Positions 12,201 to 20,390 of a DNA stretch of 49,103 bases are shown here, piece after piece. The stretch covers positions 1 through 49,103 of the forward strand of contig JAUCBJ010002623.1 of assembly GCA_032718475.1 (NCBI GenBank). The letters are read 5' to 3'. A program made the position numbers and the translations under genes. This stretch comes from Nemertoderma westbladi (lineage: Eukaryota > Xenacoelomorpha > Nemertodermatida > Nemertodermatidae). How positions within the stretch are numbered: the first letter of the stretch is position 1; every line of letters starts with the position of its first letter. Under the pieces are notes generated by a model. The model made no database searches. It was not told the origin of the DNA and saw only the letters and a program-made list of their open reading frames with translations.

Positions 12201-15200
12201 CACAGACGCAGTAGCAGAGATGAAATCAAACTTCTCAGAGGAGAATATGAGAGAGTCTAAACCTGTTACCGGTAAGTCTATGGTAAGTTTTGACGATGAC
12301 AGGACCACTGTGACATTTAACTCAGTAGACAGATATAATTCGAGTACCCCAGCCTTTAGATCAGACTCGCGAGTATGGTCAGGTGAGCGGTTAGATAGAC
12401 CTAGGTTAAAGCAACAGGAGTTGCCGGATGGATTTGTAGGTTGCCAATACTGTTTACTAAAGGAGGTAAGATCTGACGACCATAAGTTAGATAGTTGCAG
12501 ACGGTTCAAAGAATTAAATTCGGAACAGAGAAGAGTTCAAGTGCGGACGTTGGACACCTGTTGGGCATGTCTTGCGCCAGGCCATGTACGGCGGCAGTGT
12601 CCGAACAGCAAGGACGGATGCATGGAATGCGGCAGACTACATCACAAGTTGCTACATGCGGATTTCCACACCCCAACGGACCGTTACTTACAGCGAAATC
12701 CTCACAGGAAGGGGAGCAAAGAACCCGTATCGATAAGGAGGAATACGTATACCGGCATTCAGGACGATGGTTACCAACCAGGTTCGTCGGACGAGGATGG
12801 CGAGTCGAGCGCGAGAGAAGTGACCTGCCAAGGTTTCACCGCGGATAGTTCATCGACCAGTGCGCGGACGTATTTATCATCGGCCACGTCGGAAATATTT
12901 AGCGTGATTCCGGTGAAACTCACTGGCGATAAGGGATCGAAGCGAATATATGTGATGTTGGACACTGCGTCCACATTATCGTATATCGACGAGGAAGTGG
13001 CGAGAGCTGTTTCTAGCTTCCAGAACGCCGAGGAGATCCAAATAGAGTTGAAGTCTATGCACGGGGTAGGAGACCTCAAGGGACACAGAATTTCGGTAGA
13101 ACTAGACTCCCTACTTCCGAGAGACCAGCATACTCGACAAGAACGGAAAGCTTTGCCATTGGACGGATTTAAGTGTCTAGCTATGAAGGGATTCGGCAGG
13201 CAGTTAGGTAAGGTGCCGCCGATGAGTCCCATAGCACAGGAGTATTTTGACAAGCTCAGGATACCCAGACATCAGGTAGGTTATAGGAATGTTTCTATGT
13301 TGATTGGTGCAGAACAGCTGATCGCACACCAGATATGGGAAACGAGACCAGCTGAGCCGCATGTCAATGGACCACATGCCCATAGGACTATATTAGGTTG
13401 GTATACACGAGTACCCATGTCTTATGAGTTTACAGGTGGCGACAAGCCAATGGACAGATACGACGAATTACAGCCTATAACTCAACCACCGTTAGTAGAA
13501 CCACCAGACATAGACGAGTTTAGGAGAACCTGTATTGACCACTATAGTGACTTTAGCGAGTCGGACGAGGAGTTGATTCCTGATAATGTTAGGTTGTCGG
13601 AACCACTTCATAATGACCGGACAGATAGTGAACCCGAGGACTACTGTTATCAGACCCGTGGGTCTGGTTCAGCGGCCCACGCTACCTATTTGACTAACGT
13701 TTTGACTTATACAGACATAGTGGAGGGTCAAGTGGCTAAATATCGAGACCTAGACATTTTCCAATACAGTGAGGAGGAATTACAGAAGGAATTGATACGC
13801 CAGGACCTCGAGACAGGAGCCAGAACCGTCGAATGGCTGGATAGGGACGCAATGGAACCCGGTGGATATGACCTAGCCATGTCTACTGATGAGAAACGGT
13901 CGCTGGAGATGATGGAAGATACCATACGTCTGCTACCGACTGGACATTTTGAAGTTGGAATGTTGTGGCGTCGACAACCACCTAAGTTGGAGAACAACTA
14001 CAACTTAGCCTTGAAAAGATTAAACGGAGTAAGGGCTCGGTTGTTAAGGAATCCAGGCATTAGGGAGAAGTATTGCGCCCAGATCAACAACTATTTCGCC
14101 AAGGGATTTGCTGGGAAGGTAGAGGACCCTGACTTAGTGACAGACCAGACTTATTACCTTCCACACCACTATGTGACTCACCCTGACAAACCTGACAAAG
14201 TCCGAGTAGTCAACGACTGCGCAGCAGTCTATAGAGGTATGTCCCTGAATTCAGAGTTGATGGATGGTCCCAACCTGAATAACTATTTGATTGGAATACT
14301 GTTGCGTTTTAGACAGCGGCGATTCGCATTTACTTGTGACATCGAGGCGATGTTCCACCAGGTAAGAGCCTGTAAGGCAGACCAGGATAGCCTTCGCTTT
14401 CTCTGGTACGAGAATGAAGACTTATCCGGCCCAGTGGTTACATACCAGATGTACGTTAGGATATTTGGCGCCCGCGATAGTCCGAATGGCACGCTGTTCG
14501 TTTTAAAGAAAACGGCAACAGCCCAGATTGGTAAGTATCCAGTAGAAGTAATCGAGTCTATATTGAGAAACTTCTATATGGACGACGGATTGGTGTCCAA
14601 GGACACGGCGGAACAAGCCATAGAAGTGGCTCACGGCCTGCAAGAGTGCTTGGCTACAGGGGGTTTTCCTCTGACCAAGTTCACTACTAATTCGGAGGCC
14701 CTATTAGAGTCGTTCCCGGTGAAAGATCGCGGGAGCGGAGACATTGAATTGGGGGTAGAACCAATCCCCATGGCGCGAGTACTGGGACTCGCTTGGAACC
14801 CGAACTCAGATAAGTTCCAGGTAAGAGTTAGATTTGAACCCAGTAGCCCAGACAAAGTTTTGACAAAGAGGATTTGCTTATCGACATTAAGTAGACTATT
14901 TGACCCGATGAACTTTATCAGTCCGGTAATATTACAGGCACGAGCGTGCATGAGGAAAATTTGGTTGTCCGACCTAGAGTGGGACGAACCAATATCTCCT
15001 ATACATGCAAAGCAGTGGAGGGAGTGGGAAGCCGAGTTGCATCTATTGAAAAATATAGATGTACCCCGTTCCTACTTTCCGAATCAGCTGGTATTTCCAG
15101 CTGATTTAGAGCTGCATTTGTTCAGTGACGCAAGTGACACCGGCTTTGGTATGGTAGCCTACCTTCGCCGAGAGGTAAGTCAGGACAAGTTTGAGATGGC

Positions 15201-16182
15201 CTTTGTAACTTCTAGATCAAAGACAATGCCGGTCAAATACATGACTGTCCCTCGTGCAGAGTTACAGGCGGCTGTAGTTTCGGTCGAGGTAAGTAAGCAG
15301 ATAATTGAGGAGTTAGACACGACATTGACCTTATTCTATTGGACGGACGCATCCTTGGTGTTAGTATACATTGCAGCCGACAATATTGCACTAAAGACAT
15401 TTGTGGCCAATAGACGCGCTCAGATCGTCGACTTTTCGACGAAGGAACAATGGAGACATTGTCCGGGAGTGTTAAACCCGGCCGACATAACTTCGAGAGG
15501 TGCAATGCCGGCGGAATTCTGTCAGGAAGAGTCGCAGGAGTTTTGGTTGCATGGACCTGAATTTCTAACGAGGACACAGGAACATTGGCCAGAGCGACTA
15601 AAGATAGTGACCAATCCGATGCCTGAAGATGCAGAAGTCAAGGTGGAGAAAGTCTCTAAGTCGAAATCTAAAGCCAAACTCAAGTCATTGGAGCGGCCTG
15701 AAGAGTCATTGGAGCAGCCTGAAGAGTCATTGGAGTGGCCCGGAGACCTGTCAGACCAACAGACTTACGTGACTACTAGGTCCGGAAGGGTAAGTTATGA
15801 CGTAAAACCACCCTTACAGACTAGACGACAGTCACAGTTGGTAAGTGACGGACAGAAAATGACCGACACAATGGAGCCTTTGGTTTCCAAACCTGCGGGT
15901 TTGGATTCAAAACTTCCATTAGATAGCGGACAACCGTCGCTGGCATTAGAGCCATGTAGTGTTTATGACAAATTACTAAATTCGTCTGCCTCTTGGCTGA
16001 CAATTTGTAAAAGAACTGCGTGGTTAAGCCGATACATTTTGTACCTTTGTTTAAAACATTCGAAACATTTGAGAGAACCATCGAGCACCAATAGTGAGCG
16101 AATTCAGAAATTGAAACAACCTCTGACAGAGGATGAGATTGATCAAGCGGAATTAAAGCATTTGAAGCATTATCAAATGTGA
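9223..16182 (+). CDS. BEL1 gag-pol polyprotein (Gag, protease, RT, RNase H), ends at an in-frame TGA
   Basis: 2319 codons from ATG (A at -3) to TGA. Residues 1-150 are acidic and serine-rich. About 363-506 is a highly charged coiled coil with 11-residue repeats of the ERELELERERK type. About 1113-1145 holds zinc knuckles (CWACLAPGHVRRQC, then CMECGRLHHKLLH). The aspartic protease is marked by LDTAS near 1247. RT runs about 1600-1850 with CDIEAMFHQV and the catalytic YMDD at 1785-1788. RNase H follows from about 1965 (FSDAS, YWTDAS, NPADITSRG). The stop falls in the linker just before integrase, and the same frame stays open afterwards to 17550. It would make the capsid and replication enzymes of the element in the cytoplasm. 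It is dense in GTAAG strings, discussed in the findings. Confidence 0.93.
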   Translation: MSVSDKEALEDSYETAAGPPTDDSVNITVDDNADYDDAASDADVSEQEDETVTSEEEQQPQVIVLGSPTATVRKDCTAARTEVSDRESSVAEARARSPVSRPVGMVSAVVPTAVRSTRSSRNNPSSPPSVSQVSERELDIAIKKKLRAHAGHITRTADKVRKMLADSANIGRVELAEIRRGYNSALFKQTEELAVLAKKAVESQSSDVATRIYDRVLAALLEHRELSERFRQVRTENWLLWASQAQATQVSDAELRELVEREEIQDKEERRYQREVTSWLMQNGVVVPGQVLPTTENIQQRTLTPPDDASRDSGDSQVSHARGKVICARSLVSHNSAEERRRRLDEQQAEVLRASEARKEAERERERTRKLDAKLRELEEKGKRERAEREQKERELQLERERKERELELERERKERELELEREQKERELQLERERKERELEIEKERWALYEEKARVEEEGAARRAREEEERKLAQLESARLSLESEERTRKANEIAEKGMRMIEECGASVGTELRELFALQKAEQEARTPAIRESTTTRIPIPGPAITSTRIAKPFSTYRTPVGIGASPIAQDLRHRNTAPLYTERDNGEFRETPTGRVLGEPNPRVWNTRTERRPSSMENFRVKPEEGSYERQRITQIEPTIQQNPSQEFITRDELSASLAQAISPHIQPITDMLSNLRLKEAAQVRSNSNPSRPELDKVQPSQRVRISEETIPHRPQVRTPVTNIHNPNFENSAERFIEEAWVRASARKPSRALRTDTESSDEEEEMRRQKSRNYKERRTDAEQVSWNHRERTRLNNPAELNRLLTRNDATLRDIGKFAARQGLPTQQPQKFMGNHKHWRTFRTYVDEQLTNSTFTPNEKFNYLLQMLHREPRAIADNFVGNERAFELAMKTLSDVYGNKTKMAQSIVEDLGKGGRITTPLELLNLANAISNALDILRTVNLPHHGDHAEVLKNVIRRLNMRYRQKWRKLENKLEGQGKVLTLQHIHDMIATDAVAEMKSNFSEENMRESKPVTGKSMVSFDDDRTTVTFNSVDRYNSSTPAFRSDSRVWSGERLDRPRLKQQELPDGFVGCQYCLLKEVRSDDHKLDSCRRFKELNSEQRRVQVRTLDTCWACLAPGHVRRQCPNSKDGCMECGRLHHKLLHADFHTPTDRYLQRNPHRKGSKEPVSIRRNTYTGIQDDGYQPGSSDEDGESSAREVTCQGFTADSSSTSARTYLSSATSEIFSVIPVKLTGDKGSKRIYVMLDTASTLSYIDEEVARAVSSFQNAEEIQIELKSMHGVGDLKGHRISVELDSLLPRDQHTRQERKALPLDGFKCLAMKGFGRQLGKVPPMSPIAQEYFDKLRIPRHQVGYRNVSMLIGAEQLIAHQIWETRPAEPHVNGPHAHRTILGWYTRVPMSYEFTGGDKPMDRYDELQPITQPPLVEPPDIDEFRRTCIDHYSDFSESDEELIPDNVRLSEPLHNDRTDSEPEDYCYQTRGSGSAAHATYLTNVLTYTDIVEGQVAKYRDLDIFQYSEEELQKELIRQDLETGARTVEWLDRDAMEPGGYDLAMSTDEKRSLEMMEDTIRLLPTGHFEVGMLWRRQPPKLENNYNLALKRLNGVRARLLRNPGIREKYCAQINNYFAKGFAGKVEDPDLVTDQTYYLPHHYVTHPDKPDKVRVVNDCAAVYRGMSLNSELMDGPNLNNYLIGILLRFRQRRFAFTCDIEAMFHQVRACKADQDSLRFLWYENEDLSGPVVTYQMYVRIFGARDSPNGTLFVLKKTATAQIGKYPVEVIESILRNFYMDDGLVSKDTAEQAIEVAHGLQECLATGGFPLTKFTTNSEALLESFPVKDRGSGDIELGVEPIPMARVLGLAWNPNSDKFQVRVRFEPSSPDKVLTKRICLSTLSRLFDPMNFISPVILQARACMRKIWLSDLEWDEPISPIHAKQWREWEAELHLLKNIDVPRSYFPNQLVFPADLELHLFSDASDTGFGMVAYLRREVSQDKFEMAFVTSRSKTMPVKYMTVPRAELQAAVVSVEVSKQIIEELDTTLTLFYWTDASLVLVYIAADNIALKTFVANRRAQIVDFSTKEQWRHCPGVLNPADITSRGAMPAEFCQEESQEFWLHGPEFLTRTQEHWPERLKIVTNPMPEDAEVKVEKVSKSKSKAKLKSLERPEESLEQPEESLEWPGDLSDQQTYVTTRSGRVSYDVKPPLQTRRQSQLVSDGQKMTDTMEPLVSKPAGLDSKLPLDSGQPSLALEPCSVYDKLLNSSASWLTICKRTAWLSRYILYLCLKHSKHLREPSSTNSERIQKLKQPLTEDEIDQAELKHLKHYQM
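10399..10551 (+). repeat. 33-bp coding minisatellite in gag
   Basis: Just over four units of 33 bp, each coding for ERELELERERK-like residues in the gag coiled coil. Copies differ mostly by synonymous or Q/E changes. Reverse-strand frames over this stretch stay open only because of the repeat and are not genes. Confidence 0.85.
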
Positions 16183-17550
16183 GCCTTCCCCAAAGAATTC
16201 CATCTATTATCGGCTCAACGACCAGTTCTCTATAAACCCCTTAGAAAATGGAGTCCATTAATCCATAAGGGTTTAATTTGTCATAGATCGAGAATCCAGA
16301 CTGTCGACATAAACTCACAGTTTCGGTTCCCAGTGATAATCCCTAGTCACCCAATAGAATTGCAAAGAGCGATTCTATGGGATATACACAAGAGGTTACA
16401 TCACGCGGGAAAGTTACACTGTCTGTCGGCAGCGAGACAGCGATTCATTCTATTGCAGCCAAGCAGGGCAGTTGGCACTATGTACGACGCCTGTCTGGTT
16501 TGCAAGAGGGTGAACGCCAGAGTATTGGAACAGGAGATGGCTGAACTCCCGGAAGTGAGAGTGCAGGCATATGACCCACCCTTTACGAACACAGGGGTGG
16601 ACTGTTTTGGTCCGATTGAAGCAAAGAGTGGACGGCTGACCCACAAGCGATGGGGTCTGCTACTGACATGTATGGCTAGTAGAGCCATACACATTGAGCG
16701 TGTGGCAGACATGTCGACCAAATCTCTGCTCCTGGCCTTAAAGAGATTTATGGCCAGGAGAGGACTAGTAAAGGCGTTCTACTCCGATAAGGGTACAAAC
16801 TTTGTCGGAGGGAATAGCGAGTTGAACGCGGCTCATAAAGCGGCACAGAATAAAGAAATTTCTGCAGCACTTTTGCCGCAACGAGTAGAGTGGAGATTTA
16901 ATACTCCAGAAAGTCCTTGGAGAGGAGGAAGTTGGGAGCGTTTAGTTCGCTCTGTAAAGCAGGCCATTGCTAAAACATTGCCTGTAAACAAACAACTTAC
17001 CGACGACGAACTGGTTACAGCTTTCATTGAAATCGAGCATACCCTAAACTCGAGGCCGATAGCTATGTTGCCAGACGGTGTTGCATTAACGCCGAATCAT
17101 TTGCTAATGCAGAGTCCAGCATTTCTTGTGCCGGCATCAGAACCCGTTAGTGCCGACCTATATAGTCGTAAGAGCTGGAAAATGACTCAATTTGTGGCGT
17201 ACACATTCTGGGAATATTGGCGGGAATACTATCTTCCCACCATATCCACCAGAACAAAGTGGTACAAAACGGTTCGGAGTCTCCAAAAGGGAGATTACGT
17301 ATTAATAACCGAACCGATTGTCAAGAGAAAGTATTGGGAGACGGGAGTGATCTTGCACACACACCCAGACGTGCAAAACATAGTGCGCACAGTCACTGTG
17401 AAAATTAGGTGCAAGTGTCCGCACCCAAAAAAGTGTAAAACTAATGGTTTACACACCTTGGACCGACCGGTCCAAGATATTGTGTTATTAGAGGAGACAC
17501 GCATCGAGACGGGAGATTATAATTTGTCTCCTGCCTCCAAACAGAGTTAG
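16183..17550 (+). CDS. BEL1 integrase (3' end of pol), in frame with gag-pol after TGA
   Basis: This frame continues directly from gag-pol after the TGA at 16180-16182 and is open to TAG at 17550, about 455 codons. It has the BEL linker, then an HHCC zinc-binding integrase N-terminus (HKRLHHAG with the CLVCKR pair), the catalytic core (D in GVDCFGP, D in YSDKGTNF, E in GGSWERLV) and a C-terminal DUF5641-like region (KWYKTVRSLQKGDYV). All three acidic catalytic residues are present. Its product would insert the cDNA into the genome. There is no strong ATG near the beginning, only a GTG at 16333, which supports expression as part of the polyprotein, either by stop readthrough or from copies that lack the stop. 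Confidence 0.9.
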   Translation, partial: AFPKEFHLLSAQRPVLYKPLRKWSPLIHKGLICHRSRIQTVDINSQFRFPVIIPSHPIELQRAILWDIHKRLHHAGKLHCLSAARQRFILLQPSRAVGTMYDACLVCKRVNARVLEQEMAELPEVRVQAYDPPFTNTGVDCFGPIEAKSGRLTHKRWGLLLTCMASRAIHIERVADMSTKSLLLALKRFMARRGLVKAFYSDKGTNFVGGNSELNAAHKAAQNKEISAALLPQRVEWRFNTPESPWRGGSWERLVRSVKQAIAKTLPVNKQLTDDELVTAFIEIEHTLNSRPIAMLPDGVALTPNHLLMQSPAFLVPASEPVSADLYSRKSWKMTQFVAYTFWEYWREYYLPTISTRTKWYKTVRSLQKGDYVLITEPIVKRKYWETGVILHTHPDVQNIVRTVTVKIRCKCPHPKKCKTNGLHTLDRPVQDIVLLEETRIETGDYNLSPASKQS

Positions 17551-18314
17551 TGCTAGACGCAACTCACTTCGTATGCATTCCTCGTATGCAAATACAAGGA
17601 AATGCATAGGAGCGGGGTTGTGGTGATTTGCGTTGAGTTTTGTCTGGTGGGTATCAAAACAAAATTTTATTTCAAAATTTTTGGAAAAAAAAAATTAAAA
17701 TTTTAAAAATTAGAAGTGAACCCAAGACAATTCCAGACGCTGTGTATAGACGCATTTTGAATTCGTCTATAGATAAACAGTAATTTGAAAAGTCGTGAAG
17801 CCTGGAAAATAGCATTTAGAAACCATGGTGACGGCTATATTACGTAGGAGTGTAAATTGAGTTTAGCAACTTCCACAGATTGTTGCCAACAGTGCAACTA
17901 AGGTGCTAAAGGTTAGTAGCACCAGAGGCGTACATGGACCCCACTCAGTAGTTTGCAGGATGTGTGATGTTCGATTATCAAACCTGTGGGTTTGGTATAG
18001 TCGAGTATTGTGGCTATGGTCCTTTCTAACTACTGTAGTTTAGTACGAGTAATGGGAGTAGTTTGGGCATCAAAAAGTGAGTTGGTCACGGCCAGTTTAT
18101 CTCCAAAGTTTTTGCGCTATGCATGGGAATAGGTTAGAGGATAGTTAGTTAGGAAGAGACGGGATCTAGAGAGTCGAACCTGAACTGCTGGAAGGCGGGG
18201 GGGGGGGGGTTCGGGAGGTCTGTCCTTCGGCGACATCTAACTGATTTACCCACAGTGTAATTGGTTACGTAACGGCACTTATTGGGATATATATATGTAT
18301 ATACGCGAGGCATA
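17551..18314 (+). other. BEL1 spacer between integrase and the 3' ORF
   Basis: 760 bp with no coding frame that I trust. It holds one hairpin motif (17979-17994), an imperfect palindromic patch around 17570-17615 (repeats of the ATGCAT/GTATGCA type) and a run of 13 G at 18197-18209. A spliced or internally initiated message would be needed to translate the downstream frame. Confidence 0.6.
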
Positions 18315-18611
18315 ATGGAGAGGGATATTAGAGCGCAACCGCGCAGAGGATTTACTGCCAGAGAGGAGGCGGAGCTACCATTCGCGCGACCAGGATGTAA
18401 AGACTCTAACGTTTACTACCATGGGCGGTCCGTGATGGAGCTAAATGGAAAATATAAACCGACTTATGATAAGGAATTACGGAGGGAAAGAATGAGAGCG
18501 TTGGGGGACCGGATGGAAGTTTTGCGGAGAGAGTATCGCACGCGGTATCCCTACGACTTCGCTTTGGACGTGTGTGACATTAGCGCAGACCCGGACGAGG
18601 AAATCGCATGA
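18315..18611 (+). CDS. BEL1 3' ORF, first part (unknown function)
   Basis: 98 codons from ATG to TGA. The protein is strongly charged and rich in Arg/Glu, with no signal peptide or membrane segment, so it does not look like an envelope. I do not recognise it. The stop TGA is followed by CTA and three codons later by the ATG of the next part in the same frame, so this and 18621-19616 probably derive from one ~435-codon frame. UGA followed by CUA is an established leaky stop context in animals; readthrough here is inference. An upstream in-frame TTG at 18282 would add 11 residues but is a weaker start. Confidence 0.6.
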   Translation: MERDIRAQPRRGFTAREEAELPFARPGCKDSNVYYHGRSVMELNGKYKPTYDKELRRERMRALGDRMEVLRREYRTRYPYDFALDVCDISADPDEEIA

Positions 18612-18620
18612 CTATACCAT

Positions 18621-19616
18621 ATGAATATGTATTTACGACACGAGGAGCCTCTACCTGCAGTCCGAGATCAGTTCGACGGAATGCATCTGTACCGGAGGAC
18701 TCGAGGCGAGGATCAGGAGACGCCGAAAGTCTTCAGCGTGTACAAGCTGTTCTACAAGTGTGGTGAATGCATGAACAAACAAGACGTGGCGATTCCCGAC
18801 CGATTAGACGATCAACATCCGGAACCGATATTAACGCGATGTCCAGCTCACCAATTCCTTAGATACAACGAGGGAGGTTACCCGATGAGCAACCCGATGA
18901 TCAGTATCGACTTCAGCGGAAAGCGACCTCCGAGACCCATTACGCCGACCGTTACGACATTAGATCCGTATACGGAGATTAAACCCTGTTCGACACCCAG
19001 TTTGATAGAGACGGCAGCGGCCATTTCGCTGTACCGAGCCTATAAGGATCTAGAGGCGCGGCGCGAAGCGGCGCGGGACTCGGGTACCAAACCCGTGGGT
19101 TTGGAGCTCTCGAGTCCCTGGACTGCGTTTACTTCACCTCACCGAGCGAGAAGCCTCACGCCTGAGCATCAGGACGACATAGACGCGTTGCGGCAGGAGG
19201 AGCGAGCGGCGAAGGCGAAAGAGTTATTTGAGAACAGGATAGTGGAGTATAATAAGACCGCGGATAGACATCAAGAGGAGACGAGGAGAGTGACCGGATT
19301 TGTTCCACAGGTCGTATCTCAACCCAGACCGGTGTATTATTCCGACGGCACCGAACCTGCGATATTAGTAGATCATCCGGAGTCGCGAGAAGCGATACGA
19401 TTCTTGCCGATGGTAAGAATGGCGGACCATTGGAACGTGGACTGTCTACGGGAAGTTTTATGCGCGAAGTTCTTGCGTGATGTCCCAATGCAGATCACAG
19501 ATTACGACACATTGGATAAGATTGGAGCTCCGGGGAAGGAGAGTAAACTATTCGGATGGTTGGATAAGTACATCAAGGTGTGGGTGCGCCTCGGGGAGGA
19601 GCCCAGAAGGACGTAA
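18621..19616 (+). CDS. BEL1 3' ORF, second part (unknown function, possible zinc site)
   Basis: 331 codons in the same frame as the preceding part. It contains YKCGECMNK and, about 40 residues later, a further Cys and His (TRCPAHQF), a possible CxxC...CxxH zinc-binding site. A Pro/Thr-rich stretch follows, then a Glu/Arg-rich helix-forming region (about residues 180-215), then a compact C-terminal part ending near LDKYIKVWVRLG. No transmembrane helix is visible, so it is not an obvious env. I know of no BEL/Pao protein of this kind. It lies between integrase and the 3' LTR, where accessory or env genes sit in retroelements. One hairpin motif (19087-19104) lies inside it. Confidence 0.65.
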   Translation: MNMYLRHEEPLPAVRDQFDGMHLYRRTRGEDQETPKVFSVYKLFYKCGECMNKQDVAIPDRLDDQHPEPILTRCPAHQFLRYNEGGYPMSNPMISIDFSGKRPPRPITPTVTTLDPYTEIKPCSTPSLIETAAAISLYRAYKDLEARREAARDSGTKPVGLELSSPWTAFTSPHRARSLTPEHQDDIDALRQEERAAKAKELFENRIVEYNKTADRHQEETRRVTGFVPQVVSQPRPVYYSDGTEPAILVDHPESREAIRFLPMVRMADHWNVDCLREVLCAKFLRDVPMQITDYDTLDKIGAPGKESKLFGWLDKYIKVWVRLGEEPRRT

Positions 19617-19893
19617 GCGGCAGCGCAAGGCGCAGGGAGCGTCTGAGAAAGCGCGTGTGCAACTGCAGAAGGAAGAGTTGGCGGAAGCGACCACGGGAGC
19701 GCGACAATTGGGACGAGGCCGAGGGAGAAGTACCAGCCGAGAATCTGTCGGGGCTCAGGGAACGTCGTCGCCGGTTCCGGGGAGTGACGCCTCACGGACG
19801 CCGTCAACGGAGTCGACTAGAGGACGACTGGTGTATCTGGGAAGGGGGCGAAAGAGAGGAGCGAGCCCAAAGAACCCAGGAGCGGGTCGATAA
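19477..19893 (+). CDS. Possible basic Arg/Gly/Ser-rich frame overlapping the 3' ORF end
   Basis: An open frame, +1 relative to the 3' ORF, overlapping its last 140 bp and running 277 bp further. Downstream of 19617 it codes for a very basic Arg/Gly/Ser-rich tail (LGRGRGRSTSRES and similar). It could be a frameshift extension of the 3' ORF giving an RNA-binding tail, or a composition artefact, since another frame (19580-19903) is also open and basic. No evidence decides between them. Confidence 0.25.
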   Translation: MMSQCRSQITTHWIRLELRGRRVNYSDGWISTSRCGCASGRSPEGRKRQRKAQGASEKARVQLQKEELAEATTGARQLGRGRGRSTSRESVGAQGTSSPVPGSDASRTPSTESTRGRLVYLGRGRKRGASPKNPGAGR

Positions 19894-20390
19894 TACATTA
19901 TAGCACAGGGCGACAGACTCTAGATATATACATCATCGTCGCTCTGATGTATATTGTAGCATTTGGAAATCTTCGACTAGACTCATATACACTAGTTGAG
20001 TTATTTTGAATTTATATTATGAGAGAGGCGAAGGAAGTGATAGGGGAAACAAACCTGCGGGTTTGGCTTACTCCTTTCACTTGCCCTAGCAAAAATTTTA
20101 TATATTTGATTTTGTATGTAGTAATCATTATGTAGTAAGAACGAACGAGAAACAATATTTTGTAAATTTAATTTGTATGTAATAATCGTTAAACAATGAG
20201 AGAGATAATATTTTGTAAATTTAATTTGTATGCAATTCATTATGCAATATCTATAGCAATATTTGTAAATAGTAGGATTTATAGTATCAAGTGTTTAGAT
20301 TGGTTGGAAGAAATTTATTTTGTTTTGTATACATCACCTTATACTCTTCTACAATTGGAGGGAAACATTGTATGATTTCCCTTGGAGCGG
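19894..20390 (+). other. BEL1 3' untranslated region with short direct repeats
   Basis: AT-rich. Two close copies of a ~57-bp repeat share AATATTTTGTAAATTTAATTT (about 20153 and 20210), with a weaker copy before them. One hairpin motif lies at 20050-20065. A purine run GGAGGGAAA at 20357-20365, about 25 bp before the LTR, is the best polypurine-tract candidate, but it is short and not adjacent. Confidence 0.55.

Larger units (their letters stand above)
9521..20065 (+). repeat. Dispersed 16-18 bp hairpin motif, six copies within BEL1
   Basis: Copies at 9521-9538, 13651-13666, 15887-15904, 17979-17994, 19087-19104 and 20050-20065. All share the core ACC-Y-G-Y-GGGT flanked by complementary arms, for example CCAAACCTGCGGGTTTGG at 15887. 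Arms pair perfectly in most copies; the copy at 9521 has one mismatch. The two copies at 17979 and 20050 are non-coding, and the copy at 13651 is read in a different frame from the other coding ones, so a nucleic-acid role is more likely than a peptide motif. Confidence 0.75.

Noticed and set aside
18315-19616. BEL1 3' ORF as an envelope gene
   Set aside because: No signal peptide, transmembrane segment or glycoprotein-like cysteine pattern is visible.
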